A stretch of DNA of 64,000 nucleotides, from contig CAWHXW010000004.1 of NCBI GenBank assembly GCA_963833465.1, forward strand, positions 124,001-188,000, written 5' to 3'. Within the stretch, counting starts at the first letter, position 1; every line of letters begins with the position of its first letter. Below are positions 53,469 through 62,085 of this stretch, one piece after another. Both the position numbers and the translations under genes were made by a program. The notes below the pieces were generated by a model. It had not been told where the DNA came from, ran no database searches, and worked only from the letters and a program-made list of their open reading frames with translations. This stretch comes from Fen-1298 sp963833465 (GTDB taxonomy: Bacteria > Bacteroidota > Ignavibacteria > UBA10030).

Positions 53469-56361
53469 TTATCTATGCGATGGGGAAACAATTTTTTTAA
53501 TTGTGCTTGTAATAAGTTCCTTCGAGAAGTGTCCTTTGTCTATAAATTCTTCAATAACTTTATCTAAATTTTGGCGCTGCTCGTTCGTGATATCGGCTCC
53601 TGATAGAATGACTATCGGAAGATTATGCCATCTTTCCATCGACCTAAGTTTCTTAACAACGGCGAAACCGTCAATGCCGGGCATTATTAGATCGAGAAAT
53701 AAAAGTGATGGATTTACGGTTTCAATATCTTTGAGCGCATCTTCACCGCTGTATACAGCTACAGCACGATACCCCTCAATTTCAAGTAATATCTTCAACG
53801 ACTCTGCAAAATCCTGATTATCATCTACAATCATAATCGGTTGATTATTAGATCGGCAGGCGCGTTCTACAATATTTAAAATATTTTTTGGTTCAGAGGG
53901 TTTTGCAATAACGTCTAATGCACCAAGTGAAAGTGCCAGCGGACGATTTTCAACTACAGAATGAATGATAACAGGTATATTATTCGTTACTGGGTCATTT
54001 TTCAGTTCACGCAGTACTTGCCAGCCATCCTTCTCCGGCATCATAATATCCAAAGTAATAACTGCCGGGTGAAGTTCCCGCGCCAATCGAATACCTTCCT
54101 CTCCAGAAGATGCGCCTCTTACAGAATACCCCTCCGGAACTAAATATCTGCGGAGCAAATCAATGACTTCTGCATCATCGTCTATACAGAGCACTTGAAC
54201 TCCTGTTGAGAGAGCAAGTGATTGTTGTGATATAGCTTGTGAGACTGATTGAGAGACAGATTGTGTTACCGGAGAAACAACGGTATTTTTCACCGTCTGT
54301 ATCTCATCATTTATCTTTATTGACTTTTCATCTGGAATCACCGGTGGAATTACAAGTGTAAAAGTAGAACCCTTCCCAACTTCACTGTGTACCGTTAAGT
54401 TCCCGCCGAGAAGGACTGCATATCTTTTTGCTATCGCAAGACCCAAGCCAGTTCCTTTATATTTTCTAGAGTTGCTGGAATCTATCTGTTGAAATTCCTC
54501 AAACACGCGATCAAGATTCTTGGCTTCAATCCCGATACCGTCATCTTTGACAGAAATTGAAATCATATTGTTTTGTTTTTTTGCGATAACTGTGATGGCG
54601 CCCTGTTCCGTGAACTTAGCAGCATTGCTCAAAAGATTCAATAGTATCTGTTTAACCTTAAGTGTATCTGTACTCAATGACGGCAGATCCGGTTCAATTT
54701 CTTGTTCAAGCTTTACGTCTTTTCCCGTCAACATCGGTTCCACGGTTACCATAGCATTCGAAATTATATTTGTTATTTCATCTGTACTCATGTTAATTGG
54801 AGTTCTTCCAGCTTCAATTTTTGAAAAATCCAGAATATCGTTGATGAGCTCAAGCAAATGTTTGCCGTTCTTTAAAACTTTCTCCAAAGCTTTTGCTTGA
54901 TCGGCAGTAAGCGGATCGCTATGTTGTCCTAATAAAACCGATGTAAAACCAATAATGGAATTCAGCGGAGTCCGTAATTCATGAGACATGTTTGAGAGAA
55001 AATCGGACTTAACCCGATACGCCTTCTGCAATTCTGCATTTTTACCATTTAATTCATTATTTTTTGTTGCAATTTCGCCGGAAAGTTTTTTTGTTGATTC
55101 CAGATTCATAGCATTAGTAATTGCGACACCTATTTGCGGAACAGAATTATCCATGATTTCTCGCCGATGAGTATCGAAAGGATTCATTGAGCCTAATACA
55201 ATAACTCCGATAAGGTTTTCCTGAAATAAGATAGGTGTAGCCAGAACGTAACCTGGAACGACGCTCACAAGACCTGTATCAATAACAAAATCTTTGTCTG
55301 CACCAAGATCATGAACTTCAATAGTCTGTTTCATCTCGGCGCACTGGCCCGGAATGCCTTCCCCTATTTTGTACTTCATTCTATCTTCGATGTTCTGAAG
55401 GGCATACCCGCTGACTAACCTTAGCATTTTTGAATCACTATCAAGAAGATACAATGCTCCGACGTAAGCGTCAATGTGTGAACATAATATTTGCAAGCTG
55501 GCTTGTTCTACAGTTGAAAGAGATTCATGCTTATTCAATGCTGTCATTAACTCTGAATAAGCCGTCAAACGGCTGTAATTATATTGTAACATCTTGGACA
55601 TTTGGTTGAAGTCACTTGCCAGATCTCCAAATTCATCACGTTGATGCATTGTAATCGGCTCATATATACCTTTCATAATATTCTGTGTACCGCCTCGCAA
55701 TTGTTCTACCGGTTTTGTGATATAACGCGTCAAGAAAAATCCGAGAGCCATCGCAAAGACAGCAAGAAGTACATTCACTATAATAATAAATGATTCTATA
55801 TTTTTTGATAAGCTTATAGCGTCCTCAATATTTTTTGGTACCTGAAGTTAAGCGCTGCTGATATAATGTACGAATCAATGTTTGAGCCTGTTCAAGATTC
55901 AGGTTGGACGATTGCTGACGGCCTAAAGAATAAATCTCTTTCTCAAATTCATCAGTCTTCATGTCCGAAGTAGCAAGCGATATTTTTTTATCGCCAATAT
56001 TCATAACCCAGGCATAGAATGAATTTCGTATTTGTTCTAATGTTTGCTGTTCGGTCGAATCAGAATAACTTTTCTGAAGAGAAGCAATTTCGCTATCGAA
56101 TTCTTTCAAACACTCATCGTATGCGGTTCTCTTCTCAGGCAGTTTAGTATACATATATTCATCAGCAGTAAATTGGATATTAACAATTAATCCCCTCAGG
56201 CGATCCAAGTTAGAAGTTATCGTCATATTGACGGATGCCTGAGAATAACTTTTCTGAATTTGCATTAAAAAGTAGCGTGTGACATATGTCGTTGCCGATA
56301 GAACAATAAGGAGAAGTGCGAAATAGAAAATTACTTTCCAGAACAGTCTAGATGAAAACAT
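53469..56361 (-). pseudogene. Hybrid sensor kinase (CHASE3-like - HAMP - GAF - HisKA - HATPase - REC - REC), split by a one-base frameshift
   Basis: From ATG 56359-56361 (GAGG site) the first frame encodes a membrane helix and a periplasmic four-helix sensor domain, ending at a stop at 55825. From about 55840 the next frame supplies the missing second helix (IIIVNVLLAVFAMALGFFLT), HAMP, GAF, kinase (His in NMSHELRTPLNSI; GTGLGLAIAKRY), and two receivers (Asp in VITLDIMMPEKDG and LLFLDLIMPGIDG). The 2893-base span is one more than a multiple of three, so a single extra base (likely a G at about 55837-55838) joins them into one protein of about 963 residues. An odd Ser/Gln/Val linker (TQSVSQSVSQAISQQ) separates kinase and first receiver. 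Confidence 0.86.
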
Positions 56362-56743
56362 AAGAACCTCATTTCTACAGATGCATTGGGATGACAAATA
56401 ATGTAATATCTACTTCCAATAAAAAAATATACTCTTTTTATTCAAGAAAAAACGCAGCTTCTATATGATAATTGACACTAATATTGGTGTCAATTTACTG
56501 TAAGGCGCATCGAAATGCAAGTCGTACTTTTTTATATTGAATTTAATTCGAAAACAACAATGAAACTCAAAAACAATTGAATATAATATGAATAAGAATA
56601 AAGAAAAGTGACACAATTTGGTAATTTGGTCATTAAATGGTCTTCCATATCATTATTTCTATGATTTTAATTAGAATAAATCCCCTGCCCAAATCTTTTT
56701 ATATTTCTTTTCATACAGATACTATGACAACAGTTATTTCTTG
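56362..56743. other. Intergenic region, 382 bases, upstream of the hybrid kinase operon
   Basis: It holds the dyad at 56470-56495 (separate entry). Apart from that it is AT-rich; a plus-strand ORF running into the next gene is spurious. Confidence 0.5.
56470..56495. promoter_or_regulatory. Dyad symmetry upstream of the hybrid-kinase operon (possible operator)
   Basis: AATTGACAC (56470-56478), eight-base spacer, GTGTCAATT (56487-56495): perfect 9-bp arms, 26 bases in all, about 110 bases upstream of the kinase start. The size and spacing suit a dimeric regulator. A hairpin in RNA is the alternative; there is no T-run. Confidence 0.4.
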
Positions 56744-57178
56744 TTATTTTATTTCATACGGCAACGATTTTCCGTCAATCTGCCAATTTTTTATCCAGCT
56801 TAAATCGGAATATAATTTGATTAAACAATTCAAACTTTCAGTTTCCATTGCAAAGAAAGTGATTGAATATTTATGTGTTATATCTAATTCGTTTCGTCCA
56901 ATAAGATTCTTCAATAAATCCATCGATCTTTTTATGCCAGAATTGAATTCTGCTGACAGTTTTTCGAATCCTTCCGCTTTATTTCCAATTTGATTCATTA
57001 CTGTCTGTACTTGCGTTAAAAATTTCGCTTGAAAAATCAATTCTTCAAATTCTTTTGTCAATCCATCCTGAACAGAAATCTGAAGTATTTCGCCAACTTC
57101 CAAAGGATAGTTCATTTTTCGCCTGCTGTACACTTCGATTCCTTTAACAAATTCAGTTATTTCCGGATGAATTTTCAT
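56744..57178 (-). CDS. Helical protein of unknown function
   Basis: A 144-residue soluble protein, predicted mostly helical. Visible features: a basic cluster near 18-24 (SRRKMNYP), Leu/Ile-rich amphipathic helices (EFEELIFQAKFLTQVQTVMN; the second around residues 90-125), and no cysteine pair or catalytic motif. It resembles four-helix-bundle proteins only in general character. It starts 25 bases after trmH and is the last gene of a likely four-gene operon. I do not recognise the family. Confidence 0.65.
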   Translation of the reverse strand: MKIHPEITEFVKGIEVYSRRKMNYPLEVGEILQISVQDGLTKEFEELIFQAKFLTQVQTVMNQIGNKAEGFEKLSAEFNSGIKRSMDLLKNLIGRNELDITHKYSITFFAMETESLNCLIKLYSDLSWIKNWQIDGKSLPYEIK

Positions 57179-57203
57179 ATTCCTGTTGTCAGTAAAATGT
57201 TGT

Positions 57204-57788
57204 TCACTCCTTCATAGCCCAAATTCTAAGGAGTTTAGCTAACTCAGTATTTGAATATTTTGATTCATCATATTGTCCGGACGCAATTCTTTGGCGGACA
57301 GCTTCAAAAAGGATGACTGCTGTTGCAACGGAGACATTCAAACTTTGAATCATTCCAAACATTGGAATCTTGATAATACTATCCGCCAACTTAGCCGCTT
57401 CCGGCGAAACTCCTTTATGTTCATTGCCTACTACAATCGCTATTTTTTTTGTCATATCGATTTCGAATAAGGATTTTGCTTTTTCTTCCAGATGTGTTGC
57501 ATAAATTATGAATTCTTCTTCGTGCAATTTTTTATAACAATCTTTGACATTATTAAATTTCCGAAGTTCAACCCATTTTTTTGCGCTTGCCGAGCTTTTC
57601 TTACCGATGTCTGGAAAATTCACATCGGTATAAATTAACTGTACTTCCATAACTCCAGCCGCATCGCAGGAGCGCAGTACAGCACTGACATTGTGCGGGT
57701 CAAGAATATTTTCCATAACTATCGTTAAATCCGGCTGGCGATGCCGCAACACATGCATTAAACGATTTAAACGACGTTCAGTTCGCAT
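57204..57788 (-). CDS. trmH: SpoU-family RNA 2'-O-methyltransferase (tRNA Gm18, TrmH-like)
   Basis: A 194-residue SPOUT methyltransferase with the alpha/beta knot. Motif 1 is ENILDPHNVSAVLRSCDA, motif 2 AIVVGNEHKGVSPEA, motif 3 IPMFGMIQSLNVSVATAVIL. The N-terminal RTERRLNRLMHVLRHRQ and Asn/Arg residues match TrmH, which methylates G18 of tRNA using S-adenosylmethionine. The tail (YSNTELAKLLRIWAMK) is short. It begins 9 bases after the EamA transporter gene, so the two are co-transcribed. Confidence 0.9.
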   Translation of the reverse strand: MRTERRLNRLMHVLRHRQPDLTIVMENILDPHNVSAVLRSCDAAGVMEVQLIYTDVNFPDIGKKSSASAKKWVELRKFNNVKDCYKKLHEEEFIIYATHLEEKAKSLFEIDMTKKIAIVVGNEHKGVSPEAAKLADSIIKIPMFGMIQSLNVSVATAVILFEAVRQRIASGQYDESKYSNTELAKLLRIWAMKE

Positions 57789-57797
57789 TCTACTTTT

Positions 57798-58751
57798 TTA
57801 AGATACGGATTTTGATCTTATATTTTTTATAAACATCGGATGTATTTCTAATAATCCTACTGCTGCTACCACAAGAACAGCACCGAATAATTGCATAACA
57901 GAAAGTGACTCACCAAGGATTAAAAATGCAGCAATAATTGCGATTACAGGTTCTAAAATACTTACAATTCCGGCAGTGGATGCATCCAACAATTTCAATC
58001 CCGATGCAAACGCTGTTTGCGGAATAAGAATAGATATGATTGCAAATATCCAAAATATTCCCCAATCATAATAAGTGTAATTCTTTGCAATAATATGCCA
58101 TGGTGGATTTATGCATAACCAAAATAATGCAGAAAAACCGAACATAAATAATAATATCGTCCAGATAGAATAATGTTTTAGCAATTGTTTAGTCGCCACT
58201 ACCTGATACGCAAATGCAAATGCTGAAATCGGGCCTGTGATAATAGTCCATCCTTTTAAGTTTAAACTTTCCATCGACCCCGAAGTTACTGCGAAGTAAC
58301 AGCCGATCAATCCAAAAACAAGCGAGAGGAAAGTAATACGGTCAAATTGATCTTCTTTAATAATAAACACAGAGTAAAGTACAATCCAAACCGGCGCAGT
58401 GTACTGAATAAGGATTGCCGTTGCTACCGACGACTCCTTCGCAGTGAAATAATAAGTATAATTTGTGATTGATATACCTATTATGCCCAGGATTCCAAAT
58501 TTCCATAAATCAGCAGGATTAATTTTAAATACATGTCGGTCATTAAACAAAAAAAAGAGAAGCAAGAGGATAAAAGTCAATGAAGTGCGCGTCTGAGCGA
58601 GGATAAGCGTATCAAAACGCGTTACAATTAGATATTTTCCTATGGGTGCCGAGCTTCCCCAAAATAACACGGCAACCATCAATAAAAAAAATCCGCGGAG
58701 TGTGTGCGTGCGGTAAATGGTTATATTAGTTTTTATTGCGTCCGAGGTCAT
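57798..58751 (-). CDS. EamA/DMT-superfamily transporter
   Basis: A 317-residue membrane protein with ten helices in two EamA repeats (about 15-150 and 165-300). The first begins GFFLLMVAVLFWGSSAPIGK; the second contains TAGIVSILEPVIAIIAAFLILGE (split across helices 9-10), a pattern common to drug/metabolite exporters. Substrate unknown. ATG 58749-58751 is preferred, since the upstream part of the frame lies inside the previous gene; the two then overlap by 26 bases, which points to translational coupling with the TPR-like gene. Confidence 0.88.
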   Translation of the reverse strand: MTSDAIKTNITIYRTHTLRGFFLLMVAVLFWGSSAPIGKYLIVTRFDTLILAQTRTSLTFILLLLFFLFNDRHVFKINPADLWKFGILGIIGISITNYTYYFTAKESSVATAILIQYTAPVWIVLYSVFIIKEDQFDRITFLSLVFGLIGCYFAVTSGSMESLNLKGWTIITGPISAFAFAYQVVATKQLLKHYSIWTILLFMFGFSALFWLCINPPWHIIAKNYTYYDWGIFWIFAIISILIPQTAFASGLKLLDASTAGIVSILEPVIAIIAAFLILGESLSVMQLFGAVLVVAAVGLLEIHPMFIKNIRSKSVS

Positions 58752-59265
58752 CAGCAAGAATTCTGTAAAAATCTGCCTGCTTCTGATCTCCATGCATCTG
58801 GAAGAGATATGATAATCTGTGCAGAAGCGTTTTTTTATCTTTTACAAGGTTGATACCCAACTTCAAAAATTCCACAAGCCAATAAAGCGGTGGAATATTG
58901 AGTTCAGGGTCATGGCAATCCGCGGCATCCAGATATGGCTGAACTTCTTCCGGCTTCGTTGCAGCTGCTTTGCGATAGTACTGCATCGCCAATTCAAAGT
59001 TATCGGACAATGAATATGTTGCTTCAAATACTTTTGCTAACCACATATATGTTTCATAAGCAAGATTTGGATATTCCTTCGCAAGTTTTTCACCGAAAAG
59101 ACATAATTCATCTGGACATAGGGCAGAGTTCCAGAAAAGAAGCCGGTAAAGTTCAACATCCTGAATTCCTTGTGCTAATGCGTCCTCAAAGGCATCAAAT
59201 ATTTCATTGAATTCCTTGCCGTTGGCAAATCTGCTGCGTATTTCTTCTACTGTATATCGAGGCAT
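58726..59265 (-). CDS. TPR-like helical-repeat protein
   Basis: A 179-residue soluble protein built of helix pairs. The repeats are seen at about 20-55, 70-105 (YETYMWLAKVFEATYSLSDN, then FELAMQYYRKAAATKPEEVQ, a clear TPR unit) and 125-165 (LLHRLSYLFQMHGDQKQADF). This fold usually mediates protein binding; no partner is indicated. Its 3' end overlaps the EamA gene by 26 bases, and trmH and the helical protein gene follow, so it heads the operon. Confidence 0.75.
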   Translation of the reverse strand: MPRYTVEEIRSRFANGKEFNEIFDAFEDALAQGIQDVELYRLLFWNSALCPDELCLFGEKLAKEYPNLAYETYMWLAKVFEATYSLSDNFELAMQYYRKAAATKPEEVQPYLDAADCHDPELNIPPLYWLVEFLKLGINLVKDKKTLLHRLSYLFQMHGDQKQADFYRILADDLGRNKN

Positions 59266-59365
59266 CAGGTGTGATAAATAATTATGTGAATGAAATTAAT
59301 AAATGCCGCCTTGAAAGGCAAGGTGTATATACGAATGTGCCTTTTCATTCTTCACGATAATTCCG

Positions 59366-59749
59366 CTATTCTTTTCTATAAACGGTACCTTGAAACAAAG
59401 CAATGATATTTGTTTTCTCATCGAAAATTTTTACAAGATATGTTGCCAATTTTCTGTGCAAAGATATTTCTTCAGCAATTGCAGTGAGTTTTCCTTCGGT
59501 AATCGATTTGAAAAACGATATGCTGACATTAATTGCCATAGCCAACCCTTCCCTGCTATTTGATGCGGCGCCAAAAACTGTATCTCCAAGAGAAAATATT
59601 GCACCTCCATGAACAGTGCCTGCCCCGTTGAGATGATCCTTTGTTAAAATCATTTCTGCAGTCGCCGTTCCTTCTCCAAGCGACAGCATTTTAATACCAA
59701 TAAATTTAGCGTACGCGTCTTTTTGAACTATATTTTTGATTTCACTCAT
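59366..59749 (-). CDS. Hotdog-fold thioesterase (PaaI family)
   Basis: A 127-residue hotdog protein that hydrolyses acyl- or aryl-CoA thioesters. The family signature is GAGTVHGGAIFSLGDTVFGA, with catalytic Asp after GG..S..; the strand NVSISFFKSI and the late YLVKIFDEKTNIIALFQGT complete the fold. ATG 59747-59749 is chosen over ATG 59753-59755 because the AGGGA site lies at proper distance (about 8 bases). A CoA substrate is not specified. It is on the same strand as, and 100 bases upstream of, the TPR gene. Confidence 0.86.
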   Translation of the reverse strand: MSEIKNIVQKDAYAKFIGIKMLSLGEGTATAEMILTKDHLNGAGTVHGGAIFSLGDTVFGAASNSREGLAMAINVSISFFKSITEGKLTAIAEEISLHRKLATYLVKIFDEKTNIIALFQGTVYRKE

Positions 59750-60068
59750 AAACATATTCCCTATATGAGATAATAAGTCAAATAATCAATTTTTGTGATT
59801 CTAAAACGAAATCTTATATGATAAGCAATCTCTTGATAGCTTCTAACGATTCAGCTTTTTGTTCTATAATTAGTTTTGTATATATCCAGAGAATGCGATA
59901 ATCTATCATTTGAGTCATTAAAATACAAGTTGAAAACAATGCCCGAGTAAAAAATCTCTCATATCTTTTTGCTCTGCTTCATTTTCTGTAACTTTGTGCT
60001 ATATTTATATGTTAAGATAAAGTAATATCAGAATATTCCATTTTTAGTTTAATATAAAAGTTATAGAA
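59750..60068. other. Intergenic region, 319 bases, upstream of pdhA
   Basis: Divergent region that must hold promoters for the pdh operon (plus) and the thioesterase gene (minus). I see no riboswitch, repeat or clear promoter that I can defend. Confidence 0.45.
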
Positions 60069-61067
60069 TTGGAAAAAATTATTCAAAACGATCTGCTTGG
60101 GCTTGCACCGGAAATTCTTCTCAAATGGTATGATGAGATGCTACTCATTCGCCGGTTTGAGGAAAAATGTGCTCAATTGTATGGGATGGGTAAAATTGGA
60201 GGTTTCTGTCACCTTTACAATGGTCAGGAAGCAATTGCTACGGGTTCGATTGGTGCAACTACTCCGGACGACTACGTAATTACCGCTTACCGAGATCACG
60301 GATTAGCAATTTCTAAGGGACTCGACCCGCGCCGTATTCTTGCAGAACTTCTTGGCAAAACAACAGGCATAACAAAAGGAAAAGGCGGTTCGATGCATTT
60401 GTTCAGCCGGGAAAAAAATTTCCTTGGCGGACACGCCATCGTTGGCGGCCATATTCCGTTAGCAGCAGGCGCAGCATTCGCAAGTAAGTATCGAGATGAA
60501 AAACGCGTTTGTTTGTGCTTCATGGGCGACGGTGCAACTAACATTGGCGAGTTTCACGAAGCTCTCAATCTTGCATCGCTTTGGAAACTCCCTGTCATTT
60601 ATATTATCGAAAACAATAAATACGGAATGGGAACTGCCGTTGACCGTGCCTCCGCTGTTGACGAGCTGCATTTGAAAGCAGCGGCATATAATATGCGTAA
60701 TCAAGTAATCGAAGAAGGTTATAACGTATTGAAAGTTTATCAATCTGTGAAAGCCGCCGTTGATCATGCCCGCAAGACGTATGAGCCAAGTCTGCTGGAA
60801 GTGCAGACGTTTCGTTACCGCGGTCATTCAATGTCCGATCCGATTCATGGCCATTATCGTACGAAGGAAGAAGTTGAAGCCCAGAAAAAATTAGATCCCC
60901 TCACAATGTTTGCGGGGATTTTAACTGACGCAAATCTTACTTCGCCAGATTATTTCGATTCAGCAGAAGAGCGGATAAAAAAAATAATTGATGAATGTGT
61001 TGCGTTTACAGAAAATAGTTCGGAGCCGCCGCTTGAAGAACTTTTTACAGATGTATATGCAGAATAG
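60069..61067 (+). CDS. pdhA: Pyruvate dehydrogenase E1 component, alpha subunit
   Basis: A 332-residue thiamine-diphosphate enzyme subunit that decarboxylates pyruvate. Motifs: MLLIRRFEEKCAQLYGMGKI, the HLYNGQEA glutamate pocket, and the ThDP/Mg motif GDGATNIGEFHEA to ENN (GDG 153-155, NN 182-183), and FRYRGHSMSDP. The start is a TTG at 60069, since no in-frame ATG fits the family N-terminus (the next ATG, at residue 24, would remove conserved sequence) and the ribosome site is weak. It is followed at once by pdhB. Branched-chain E1 is the alternative, but the GKIGGF and SMSD patterns favour pyruvate. Confidence 0.93.
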   Translation: MEKIIQNDLLGLAPEILLKWYDEMLLIRRFEEKCAQLYGMGKIGGFCHLYNGQEAIATGSIGATTPDDYVITAYRDHGLAISKGLDPRRILAELLGKTTGITKGKGGSMHLFSREKNFLGGHAIVGGHIPLAAGAAFASKYRDEKRVCLCFMGDGATNIGEFHEALNLASLWKLPVIYIIENNKYGMGTAVDRASAVDELHLKAAAYNMRNQVIEEGYNVLKVYQSVKAAVDHARKTYEPSLLEVQTFRYRGHSMSDPIHGHYRTKEEVEAQKKLDPLTMFAGILTDANLTSPDYFDSAEERIKKIIDECVAFTENSSEPPLEELFTDVYAE

Positions 61068-61084
61068 AATTGAGAGATGATCGT

Positions 61085-62068
61085 ATGCCAATTGTAAGTT
61101 ATCGTGAAGCATTAAATCAAGCGATGGATGAAGAAATGGCGCGCGATAAAACCGTTTTTCTGATGGGGGAAGAGGTTGCTCAATATAATGGTGCATACAA
61201 AGTCAGTCAAGGATTGCTGGCAAAGTACGGACCAATGCGAGTCATAGATACGCCTATCGCAGAGGCAGGATTTGCCGGCATCGGTATTGGTTCTGCAATG
61301 GCCGGTCTACGGCCAATTGTGGAATTTATGTCATGGAATTTTTCTCTTGTCGCTTTTGATCAAATTGTTAATAATGCTGCCAAAATGCTTTCCATGTCCG
61401 GCGGAAATTTTAATGTGCCGATTGTTTTTCGCGGCCCCGGCGGCGCAGCACATAATCTGGCGGCAACTCACTCACAAGCATTGGAATCTCTATATGCACA
61501 TTTCCCCGGTCTGAAAGTTGTAATGCCTTCTAACCCGCGCGATGCAAAAGGATTATTGAAAACCGCAATCCGCGATAACAATCCGGTTATCTTTATCGAA
61601 AGCGAAGTAATGTATGGTGAGAAAGGCGAAATTCCGGAGGGCGAATATACAATTCCATTGGGCAGCGGAGAAATAATTCGAGAAGGAAAAGACGTAACAA
61701 TTGTCTCCTGGTCAAAAATTCTCCAGCATATTACAATGAAAGCAGTTAGCCGGCTTGAAGAAGAAAACATCAGTGTCGAGCTTATTGATCCACGTACAAT
61801 AAAACCGATGGATTGGGAATTAATATTCGATTCTGTTAAGAAGACAAATCGATTAGTGATAGTGGAAGAAGGCTGGCCATTTGCGGGAATCGGCGCACAA
61901 ATATCACACGAAGTATGCAATCATTGTTTCGATTTTCTCGATGCTCCAATTGAACGTGTAACGCAGGAAGATGTTCCTCTTCCCTATGCACATAATCTTG
62001 AAATAGCTTCACTTCCGAATATTCAGAAAGTAATCCGCGCAGTCCGCAAAGTTATGTACTTTGATTAA
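61085..62068 (+). CDS. pdhB: Pyruvate dehydrogenase E1 component, beta subunit
   Basis: A 327-residue partner of PdhA forming the E1 heterotetramer. Landmarks: YREALNQAMDEEMARD, EEVAQYNGAYKVSQGLL, DTPIAEAGFAGIGIGSAM, FRGPGGAAHNLAATHSQALE (20 residues), and ELIDPRTIKPMD. The ATG at 61085-61087 begins MPIVSYREAL. A TTG five codons upstream is in frame but less likely. Stop to pdhC start is 17 bases; the spacing from the pdhA stop is 17 bases. Confidence 0.96.
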   Translation: MPIVSYREALNQAMDEEMARDKTVFLMGEEVAQYNGAYKVSQGLLAKYGPMRVIDTPIAEAGFAGIGIGSAMAGLRPIVEFMSWNFSLVAFDQIVNNAAKMLSMSGGNFNVPIVFRGPGGAAHNLAATHSQALESLYAHFPGLKVVMPSNPRDAKGLLKTAIRDNNPVIFIESEVMYGEKGEIPEGEYTIPLGSGEIIREGKDVTIVSWSKILQHITMKAVSRLEEENISVELIDPRTIKPMDWELIFDSVKKTNRLVIVEEGWPFAGIGAQISHEVCNHCFDFLDAPIERVTQEDVPLPYAHNLEIASLPNIQKVIRAVRKVMYFD

Positions 62069-62085
62069 CGATCAACGAGGAATTT

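Noticed and set aside
50679..56361. HerA plus kinases as an antiphage defence island
   Set aside because: No nuclease, SIR2, DUF4297 or other effector partner is present and the neighbourhood is metabolic, so a defence role is not supported.
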